Below, one piece after another: positions 1 through 6,058 of a stretch of DNA of 12,095 bases. Origin of the DNA: Chthonomonas sp. UBA2391. GTDB lineage: Bacteria; Armatimonadota; Fimbriimonadia; Fimbriimonadales; Fimbriimonadaceae. Where the stretch lies: the NCBI GenBank assembly GCA_002343825.1, contig DDSL01000014.1, positions 319-12,413 on the forward strand, given 5' to 3'. Every line of letters starts with the position of its first letter. Position 1 is the first letter of the stretch. The translations under genes were made by a program, and so were the position numbers. The notes under the pieces are model-generated. The model saw nothing but the letters and a program-made list of their open reading frames with translations, was not told where the DNA came from and searched no databases.

Positions 1-1653
1 CATGATGATGATCTTGTGATAGCGGAGCTTGCTCAGGTCGAACATGCTCTCCTTCGCCTTCCCGTTCGGTAGCGCGGCCTCGTCCTCTTCTTCCTTGCGA
101 CCTAGATCGATATCGATGCCGACCCCGAGGGCCGCGATGAGAGACTTGATCTCCTCGTTATCGAGCGCCTTGTCGAGCCGGGCGCGTTCGACGTTGAGAA
201 TCTTTCCACGCAGGGGCAAGATCGCCTGAGTCACGCGATCTCGGGCATCCTTGGCCGATCCACCGGCCGAGTCCCCTTCGACGAGGAAGAGTTCGCACTT
301 CTCCGAGTCTTTGCTCACGCAGTCTTGGAGCTTGCCGGGTAGACCAAAGCTGTCCATCGCGTTGCTCCGCTTGACGCTTTCCATGGCCTTTCGGGCCGCT
401 TCGCGGGCACGTTGGGCGATCATCGCCTTGTCGACGAGACGCTTGGCGATGTTGGGGTTTTCGTCGAGGAAGGTGCTGAGACCATCCCCCACCAGAGAGT
501 TGGTGATGCCCTGGACCTCGGGATTGACGAGCTTGACCTTGTCTTGGGAGTTGTAGCTTGGTCGCTCCAGCTTCAAACTGATGACCGCCGTGAGACCGTC
601 GCTCACGTCCTCACTGGCAAAGTTCTTATCCTTTTCCTTCAAGAAGTTCATCTTTCGCGCATAGGCGTTCAACACCCGAGTCAGAGCGGCATTGAATCCA
701 CTGACGTGCGTTCCGCCATCGGGCTGGTGTATGTTGTTCGAAAAGGCCAGGATCGTTTGGTTGTAGGCCTGGTGATATTGGATCGCGATCTCGAGTTCGT
801 AATTCTCCTTCGATCGACGGAAGTAGATCACCTTGTGGAAGAGGTCCTTGCCCTCGTTGAGGTCCTCGACGAGTTGTTGGATCCCTTTCTCAAAGTGGAA
901 GACCTCAGAATCTTCGGGAGTGATCTCGTCGAGGTACTCAAACCGGACGGTTGGGTTGAGGTACGCGAGTTCGCGGATCCGAGACTTGACGATGTGGGCA
1001 TCGTACTTGGTTTCTGTGAGGACTTCAGGATCGGGAAGCCAACGCTGCTGAGTTCCCTTCTCGCCCTCGCCGACAGAACCAATCTCCTCGACCTCGGTAA
1101 CCGGCACCCCTCGCTCAAAGCGTTGCCGGTAGGCCTTGCCATCGCGCCGAACGGTGGTTTCCATCCACCGGCTGAGGGCATTGGTACAGCTAACCCCGAC
1201 CCCGTGCAGACCACCCGAGACCTTATAGCCCCCTTCTCCACCGAACTTTCCGCCCGCGTGGAGAACAGTCATGACGACGGTGAGGGTGCTGATGCCCATC
1301 TTCTCGTGGATCCCGACGGGGATTCCTCGGCCGTTGTCTTCGACGCTCATCGAGCCGTCGGCATGGAGGGCGACCTTGATCGTATCGCAGTGACCCGCCA
1401 GAGCCTCGTCCACTGCGTTATCGATGACCTCGCGGAACATCTGGTGGAGACCGCGCTTCCCGTTATCCCCGACGTACATTCCGGGGCGCAAGCGAACGGC
1501 TTCCAGACCTTCGAGGACTTGGATCGAACTTTCGTCGTAGGCGTTTTCGACCTTGGTGGCGAGTCCCTCTTCGGTTTCGGTGAGTTCGTGGGAGGTGAGG
1601 GTCTCGTTGACGGGCTGTTGGTCGTCGGGCTGAACAATCGGGGGCTGACTCAT
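1..1653 (-). CDS. gyrB: DNA gyrase subunit B, N-terminal part (cut by left window edge)
   Basis: GyrB is the ATPase subunit of the A2B2 gyrase that introduces negative supercoils. The visible 551 codons run from the ATG at 1651-1653 to the window edge with no stop. The GHKL ATPase domain shows EVIDNAVDEALAGH, then VEDNGRGIP, then the lid motif GGLHGVGVS. The transducer domain contains QPDGGTHVSGF. The TOPRIM domain starts with EGDSAGGSA (catalytic Glu459), and PLRGKILNVE follows. The window ends at RYHKIIIM, just before the expected DxDxD metal motif. Two oddities: the usual QTK loop reads Q370-D371-K372, and there is an extra acidic stretch at about residues 509-527. A polar N-terminal extension of about 35 residues precedes the usual start region, with no internal Met to replace it. 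An AGGA lies 4 nt before the ATG. No recF, dnaN or gyrA is adjacent. The motif set fits GyrB better than ParE. Confidence 0.96.
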   Translation of the reverse strand, partial: MSQPPIVQPDDQQPVNETLTSHELTETEEGLATKVENAYDESSIQVLEGLEAVRLRPGMYVGDNGKRGLHQMFREVIDNAVDEALAGHCDTIKVALHADGSMSVEDNGRGIPVGIHEKMGISTLTVVMTVLHAGGKFGGEGGYKVSGGLHGVGVSCTNALSRWMETTVRRDGKAYRQRFERGVPVTEVEEIGSVGEGEKGTQQRWLPDPEVLTETKYDAHIVKSRIRELAYLNPTVRFEYLDEITPEDSEVFHFEKGIQQLVEDLNEGKDLFHKVIYFRRSKENYELEIAIQYHQAYNQTILAFSNNIHQPDGGTHVSGFNAALTRVLNAYARKMNFLKEKDKNFASEDVSDGLTAVISLKLERPSYNSQDKVKLVNPEVQGITNSLVGDGLSTFLDENPNIAKRLVDKAMIAQRAREAARKAMESVKRSNAMDSFGLPGKLQDCVSKDSEKCELFLVEGDSAGGSAKDARDRVTQAILPLRGKILNVERARLDKALDNEEIKSLIAALGVGIDIDLGRKEEEDEAALPNGKAKESMFDLSKLRYHKIIIM

Positions 1654-1692
1654 CGTGTCCTAAAGTCGGTCGCGTGCGACAGGCGGACCGGT

Positions 1693-1698
1693 ATTTTA
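1693..1698 (-). promoter_or_regulatory. Candidate -10 box for gyrB
   Basis: On the minus strand this reads TAAAAT, about 40 nt before the gyrB ATG, which would leave a leader of roughly 30 nt carrying the AGGA ribosome-binding site. I see no recognisable -35 at 16-18 bp upstream. It is the only AT-rich patch in the 120-bp gap. Confidence 0.25.
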
Positions 1699-1740
1699 CC
1701 TTTGGGACGACTCGAGCGGCCCAGATGAGTCTTCCGATGG

Positions 1741-1762
1741 GGGTCCATGCGGCGATGGACCC
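1741..1762 (-). terminator. Perfect 8-bp stem-loop between alpha-mannosidase gene and gyrB
   Basis: The arms GGGTCCAT (1741-1748) and ATGGACCC (1755-1762) are exact inverted repeats around a 6-nt GC-only loop. The hairpin starts 12 nt past the mannosidase stop codon. No T-tract follows on either strand, so classical intrinsic termination is not certain. It could equally be an mRNA 3'-end stabiliser or a processing signal. Confidence 0.35.
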
Positions 1763-1773
1763 TCAAGTTGGCC

Positions 1774-4700
1774 TTAGGCTTCGATGAGCAGAGTGAGGAT
1801 CTCGAACGGTTTGTAGTCGATCCAGATGAGGCCGTCGGAGATCTCGAGCGGCTGGATCTCGTTCTCGTTGAGGTCGGCCAGCCAAGCCCCCTTGATCGGG
1901 CGAGCGCAGGAAATTTCCGTGCTTCCCCGGGTGTTGTGGCATTCGTAGAGGCGGACCACCAGTCGGTCAGAGTCCTCGGCCTTCTTTACCGACTCCACCA
2001 CCACGTGGCGTGATCCGACGGTAAGGAACCTGGGGATCTCTCCCGAGATGCCGGGGCTCTTGGCGACGGGGCACGCTCGCGGTTCGGCGTTCAGCGCGTA
2101 AGCGGCGGCCACGACTTGGCTATGGGCAACTTGATCATAGTGCGGAAGGAGGGCATAGGTGAACCGGTGGATGCCTCGGTCGCAGATTGGGTCTGGTGAA
2201 TTCGGGGCCCGGAGCAACGTCATCCGCATCATGTTGCCGTTGACGTCGTGACCGTATTTCCCGACATTGAGAAGGGCCACGCCATAATCGCCTTGGCTGA
2301 GATCGACCCACTTCTGGGCACAGACCTCAAACCGAGCCAGATCCCAACTGGTGTTCATGTTGTTCGGCCGCTCCACGTGGCCGAACTGAATCTCGTAGGT
2401 CGCCTTGTTGGTGTTGACATTGACCGGGAAGCCCACCTTGAGCATCTTCCGCTCCTCCTGCCAGTCCACCCAGGTATCGAAGCGGATCCCGGGGGTCGGC
2501 CCGAGCGAGATCCGCTGCTTGAGGGTGGAGTTGCCGAACCGCCGGACGACCTCGGCCGCGACCCGAACCGGGCCTCGCTCGACGATCTCGAAGCTCTCGC
2601 ACTTGATGAGATCTTGGGCGGTTTCGTAGGCATAGGCGTCGATGTCCCAAGCTTCCCAAAAGAGAGGTCGGTCATCGAAGAGTTGGAAGAGGTTGCCGAG
2701 CATCCCCGGTTCGATGAACTCGATCGGGTGGTCATCCAGGCTGAGGATGCTAGTGATGTTGCCGTTAGCGTCGAACTTGACGCTGAGTTCCTGGTTCTCG
2801 ATGCGCCGGTTGCCGGTCTTGAGCCGTCCCCGCGGCGAGGCAGGCTGGCTGGAAAGATCTCCGACCGCGACGGATTCGAGGGCGCTGGAGGGAGTCTCGA
2901 AAATGAGGCTCCGTTCTCCGAAGCCCTCCACCAATTGGACCGGCAATCGGTCCTCGCCGACGACCAGACTCTGGGGCACATCTTCGACCGACCAAGGCAG
3001 CGTCACCTGCGACGGCTCGGTGCTGTTGTGGAAGATGGCGACCGGGTTCTGGTGCTGGGTGGTATCGATGCGCTCGGCGATCCGCTGTAAGCTTCCCTGC
3101 ACAAGCTCGGCAGATTCGGAAAGGATCTTTTCGTAATCCTTATCGCTATCCTCGTACACCTCCCGAACCGAGGAGCCGGGGATGATGTCGTGGAACTGGT
3201 TGAGTAAAACCAGCTTCCAGAGCTCCTCGATCTTGGCTTGGGGATATGGGGCGCCATCGAAGCAGGCCAGCAGTTCAACGTCGCGCATCAGGAACTCGCT
3301 CTGTCGGTTCCAAAGCTTGTTGTTGGCCTGACTGGTGTAGGTCCCGCGGTGGAGCTCCAGATAGAGCTCACCGGACCAGGTCGCGAGGTCTTTACTCTTT
3401 TGGCGGGCCTCGCGGTAAAAGTCGACGGCTTTCTTACCCTTCTCGATCTCGGGCAAGTAGGGCGCGGTGCGGGCTCGCTGAAGGAACTCGAGGTGTTGCT
3501 CGGTGGGTCCGCCGCCTCCATCGCCAAAGCCGAAGAGGTACATCGAGGCGTCACTGCGGGCGTGGTCTTTATGATTCCGGACACTCCGGAGCATCTCCTC
3601 GGGCGTACAGTTGCCGCAGTAGGTATCGGCGGGCGGGAAGTGGCTCCAGATCTTGCTGCCATCGATACCTTGCCACCAAAAGGTGTTGTGGGGGAACTTG
3701 TTGAACTGGTTCCAGCTGATCTTTTGGGTGAGGAAGTACTTGATGCCGAACTTGTGGAGGATCTGCGGGAGTGCGGCGGAGTACCCAAAGACGTCGGGCA
3801 GGAACATGTCCTCGGTAGGCTTGCCGAAGTGCTGGGCGAAGTAGCGCCGTCCATAGAGGAATTGCCGGATCAGGGACTCGGCCCCGGTGAGGTTGCAGTC
3901 GGCCTCTACCCACATGCTGCCGACCGGCTCCCACTGACCCCGTTCGTGGGCTTGCTTGATCCGGCCAAAGAGGGCGGGGTACTGCTTTTCGACCCACTCA
4001 TACTGACTCGCTTGACTATGGACATAAACGTATTCCGGATAGCGCTCGGTCAGGTAGAGCTGGTTGGCGGTCGTGTGCGCCATCTTGAGCTGGGTGATCC
4101 GCAGCGGCCATAGCCAAGCGGTATCCAGGTGGGCGTGTCCATAGGGGTAGACCGTGTGCTTGAGATCACGATTGAGGGATCCCATGGCATCGCGGATGAG
4201 TCGGCGCATCTTGGCCAGGCCCTCGCGACCTAGTTCAGCCCAGAGGTTGACCACCTGGTTCAGGGCTCGCAGCAGCGTGGCCCGCGCAGGATCGGTCTCT
4301 TCGATTTGCTCCAGCAGGTTGAGAGTGAAATCGTAATCGTAGACGAGAGATTGGAGTTCGGAGTCGATGAGGAGCAGCTCGCAGGTTTCGACCTTCTCGT
4401 TGCGCTCCTTGCGCGGGGGCATGTCGCCCCAGACCCGGACATGGAAGGCTCGAGCATAGGCTTGGATGCAGTATTCGACCGCCCCCGCAGTGGCTACGTC
4501 CGCAATGCGGAAGTGCTCGTGCTCGTGGTCAATCCCCCGGAACGGGCTATTGTCAACCCAAACGGTCCGCTCGCCCCCGACCGGAGCCAGCATGGCCACC
4601 TCGCGACCGCTCCAATCGGCCGGGATCTCACCACGAACCCGAAACCAGGTGGTCTGGTAGCTGAGACCCCACTCGAATCCGACCTCGACAGCTTGCCAAG

Positions 4701-4851
4701 GACCTTGGGAAAGGGCGCTCGCCTGATCGGCATGATCTTGCGAACAATGCTCCACGGTCATCGGAGTCCGGGCCACCACCACGGCTGGGCGCAGTTGGTC
4801 GCGGAGCCAGTTCTTGGCTCGGGCAAGGGTCTGAACGGGGTGCTTTTGCAT
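1774..4851 (-). CDS. GH38 alpha-mannosidase, MAN2C1-like
   Basis: Predicted to hydrolyse alpha-linked mannose from the non-reducing end of oligosaccharides, with retention and using zinc. The 1025-residue product matches the length of cytosolic MAN2C1-type enzymes and has no signal peptide or membrane segment. An N-terminal beta domain (about 1-230) precedes the catalytic barrel. GHAHLDTAWLWP supplies zinc ligands His241 and Asp243. FLPDVFGYS supplies Asp353, the expected nucleophile and third ligand. NQFHDIIPGSS supplies His554, the fourth ligand. All are intact. A mid helical domain (about 510-610) and a C-terminal beta-sandwich region follow. The ATG at 4849-4851 was chosen because the open frame further upstream would overlap the divergent DprA-like gene and reads as low-complexity Pro/Arg/Gly. 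The Shine-Dalgarno is weak (GAGAG). The gene points toward gyrB 120 bp away and is probably a separate unit. The exact mannosyl linkage is unknown. Confidence 0.93.
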   Translation of the reverse strand: MQKHPVQTLARAKNWLRDQLRPAVVVARTPMTVEHCSQDHADQASALSQGPWQAVEVGFEWGLSYQTTWFRVRGEIPADWSGREVAMLAPVGGERTVWVDNSPFRGIDHEHEHFRIADVATAGAVEYCIQAYARAFHVRVWGDMPPRKERNEKVETCELLLIDSELQSLVYDYDFTLNLLEQIEETDPARATLLRALNQVVNLWAELGREGLAKMRRLIRDAMGSLNRDLKHTVYPYGHAHLDTAWLWPLRITQLKMAHTTANQLYLTERYPEYVYVHSQASQYEWVEKQYPALFGRIKQAHERGQWEPVGSMWVEADCNLTGAESLIRQFLYGRRYFAQHFGKPTEDMFLPDVFGYSAALPQILHKFGIKYFLTQKISWNQFNKFPHNTFWWQGIDGSKIWSHFPPADTYCGNCTPEEMLRSVRNHKDHARSDASMYLFGFGDGGGGPTEQHLEFLQRARTAPYLPEIEKGKKAVDFYREARQKSKDLATWSGELYLELHRGTYTSQANNKLWNRQSEFLMRDVELLACFDGAPYPQAKIEELWKLVLLNQFHDIIPGSSVREVYEDSDKDYEKILSESAELVQGSLQRIAERIDTTQHQNPVAIFHNSTEPSQVTLPWSVEDVPQSLVVGEDRLPVQLVEGFGERSLIFETPSSALESVAVGDLSSQPASPRGRLKTGNRRIENQELSVKFDANGNITSILSLDDHPIEFIEPGMLGNLFQLFDDRPLFWEAWDIDAYAYETAQDLIKCESFEIVERGPVRVAAEVVRRFGNSTLKQRISLGPTPGIRFDTWVDWQEERKMLKVGFPVNVNTNKATYEIQFGHVERPNNMNTSWDLARFEVCAQKWVDLSQGDYGVALLNVGKYGHDVNGNMMRMTLLRAPNSPDPICDRGIHRFTYALLPHYDQVAHSQVVAAAYALNAEPRACPVAKSPGISGEIPRFLTVGSRHVVVESVKKAEDSDRLVVRLYECHNTRGSTEISCARPIKGAWLADLNENEIQPLEISDGLIWIDYKPFEILTLLIEA

Positions 4852-4903
4852 CTCGAATCTCTCGGAGCGGAGCGTACCCGTGAGGATTGGGTGAGATTGT
4901 GGC

Positions 4904-4909
4904 GTATAA
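4904..4909 (-). promoter_or_regulatory. Candidate -10 for the alpha-mannosidase gene, overlapping the divergent promoter
   Basis: The minus strand reads TTATAC here, which would give a leader of about 45 nt before the ATG at 4851. It shares bases with the plus-strand TATAAT at 4905-4910, so both directions could fire from one symmetric AT core in the 65-bp divergent gap. No -35 is visible. Speculative. Confidence 0.25.
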
Positions 4910-4910
4910 T
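4905..4910 (+). promoter_or_regulatory. Consensus -10 box placing transcription start at the DprA-like ATG
   Basis: This is an exact TATAAT. Only 6 nt separate it from the ATG at 4917, where transcription would normally begin. There is no room for a Shine-Dalgarno, so a leaderless mRNA is predicted. No TTGACA-like hexamer is present at normal spacing, and no TGn extension precedes the box. Confidence 0.6.
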
Positions 4911-4916
4911 TGAAAT

Positions 4917-5846
4917 ATGAAAGGCGACTTGGTGACGGCCCTTTGCGCTTTGTACTTGTCGGGAGGCCCGTCCGTGCCGAGGGTGCTCGTGCCCCGGCAG
5001 CGCTGGACGGAGGTCGTTGGGGCTCTCCGGACCCTTGGCGGGTGCCCTTTGGCGGCCCTCGCCGCCGCGGGTTTGCGAGCCGAGGCCGGGGTCGCGGCCA
5101 GTCGGTGGGACTGGGCTCAGCGCCAGGTCGAGTCTGGGTCGGTCTTGACCCCCCTCTGCCCGGGGTATCCGGCACTCTGGCGTGACCGGCTTGGGGACTC
5201 AGCCCCCCCTGCATTGTGGCGGCTGGGGCCTCGGGGGCCGGGTGGTCCCGCGGCTTCGGTGGTGGGCTCCCGCGACCTCACCGGCTCCGAGCAGGACTTT
5301 GCCACCTCCGCCGGGGTGGCCCTGGCTCGCTTAGGATACTGGACCTGTAGCGGTGGAGCCCGAGGGGCCGACCGTCTGGCGATGCATGCGGCATTGGAGG
5401 CCGGGGGTCCCGGTTGTGAGCTGCGTCCGATGGGCCTGGGGTCTCGGCTGGAGGTCCCTGAGGGCGCGGGGGCCTTCAACCTGACCCTACTCTCCGCTAG
5501 TGACCCCGCCGACCCGTTCACGACTTCCGCCGCGATGGAGCGCAATCGGTGGATCTATGCCGCCGGCGAGTTCACGATCGTTGTCGCGGCCCAGTTCAAG
5601 TTCGGTGGGACGTGGCACGGCGCGGTCTCCTGTTTGCGAGATCGTCTCGCTCCCGTCCTCGTCCGCGTCGGGGAGACCTCTCCCGATCATGCGCGCGCGG
5701 CTCGGGTCCTCGTCGCGCTTGGGGCTTTTCCGATCGGCGATGCGGATCTCAGGGACCTCGACCGATTGAGGGAGGTCACCTCCGAGGCCTGCACCCGCGG
5801 TCACTCCGGGCGGCTCTTCGGAGCATCATCGAGCTTATGGTCCTGA
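4917..5846 (+). CDS. DprA/Smf-family Rossmann-fold protein (GGTW-type variant, no winged helix)
   Basis: DprA proteins bind single-stranded DNA and load RecA during natural transformation; other relatives belong to the wider SLOG nucleotide-binding superfamily. This 309-residue protein has the DprA order: an N-terminal helical region, a YPALW...PPALWRLG lead-in, VVGSRDLT (Gly117-Ser118-Arg119), SGGARGAD (145-152), and MERNRWIYA (Arg209-Asn210-Arg211). At the position of the usual SGS-x-x-TA loop it has FGGTWHGA (about 229-236). It ends soon after the Rossmann domain with no DprA winged-helix tail. From memory, the GGTW motif marks a separate branch of DprA-like proteins whose role is not settled, so competence function should not be assumed. 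No signal peptide or membrane segment is seen. It is transcribed divergently from the mannosidase gene, probably as a single-gene leaderless unit closed by a strong hairpin. Confidence 0.82.
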   Translation: MKGDLVTALCALYLSGGPSVPRVLVPRQRWTEVVGALRTLGGCPLAALAAAGLRAEAGVAASRWDWAQRQVESGSVLTPLCPGYPALWRDRLGDSAPPALWRLGPRGPGGPAASVVGSRDLTGSEQDFATSAGVALARLGYWTCSGGARGADRLAMHAALEAGGPGCELRPMGLGSRLEVPEGAGAFNLTLLSASDPADPFTTSAAMERNRWIYAAGEFTIVVAAQFKFGGTWHGAVSCLRDRLAPVLVRVGETSPDHARAARVLVALGAFPIGDADLRDLDRLREVTSEACTRGHSGRLFGASSSLWS

Positions 5847-5864
5847 GTTAAAGAGGCTCGGATG

Positions 5865-5893
5865 TGGGCCAGGGTCCCAAGACCTCTGGCCCA
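5865..5893 (+). terminator. Probable terminator hairpin of the DprA-like gene
   Basis: Starting 19 nt after the stop codon, TGGGCCAG (5865-5872) pairs with CTGGCCCA (5886-5893). Inside it, GGTC (5873-5876) pairs with GACC (5881-5884) around a CCAA tetraloop, leaving one bulged T. That gives 12 base pairs in total. Only a short T-run (AATTTC) follows. The rest of the gap to 6045 shows no other feature I can name, apart from a competing pairing that reaches 5903-5911. Confidence 0.6.
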
Positions 5894-6045
5894 GAATTTC
5901 GCTGGGACCTTGGCATTCGCCTTTGGCGTCCTCTAAAGTAAATGTTAAGGCCATGCCGCCTCGGAGTCGTCCCCCAAAACGCTCTCTCACCCTCCGGGCG
6001 GCTGGTTTTCTTACCTGTTTTGTTCCAGAAATGACCGTTTAGGGA

Positions 6046-6051
6046 TACAAT
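6046..6051 (+). promoter_or_regulatory. Near-consensus -10 box placing transcription start at the WD40-protein ATG
   Basis: TACAAT lies 7 nt before the ATG at 6059. The intervening bases (ACTGCCC) contain no Shine-Dalgarno, so transcription should begin at or next to the start codon. No convincing -35 is seen upstream. It has the same geometry as the box before the DprA-like gene. Confidence 0.55.
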
Positions 6052-6058
6052 ACTGCCC

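Noticed and set aside
412..1728. Long open frame of 438 codons on the plus strand
   Set aside because: It is antisense to gyrB, whose motifs are unmistakable on the minus strand. Long shadow frames are expected in GC-rich coding DNA.
1654..1773. Replication origin near gyrB
   Set aside because: There is no DnaA-box cluster, no AT-rich unwinding region and no dnaA/dnaN/recF neighbours in the gap.
4852..5214. 121-codon N-terminal extension of the alpha-mannosidase frame
   Set aside because: It reads as Pro/Arg/Gly-rich low complexity, overlaps the DprA-like gene and crosses its promoter. The ATG at 4851 gives the family's normal length.
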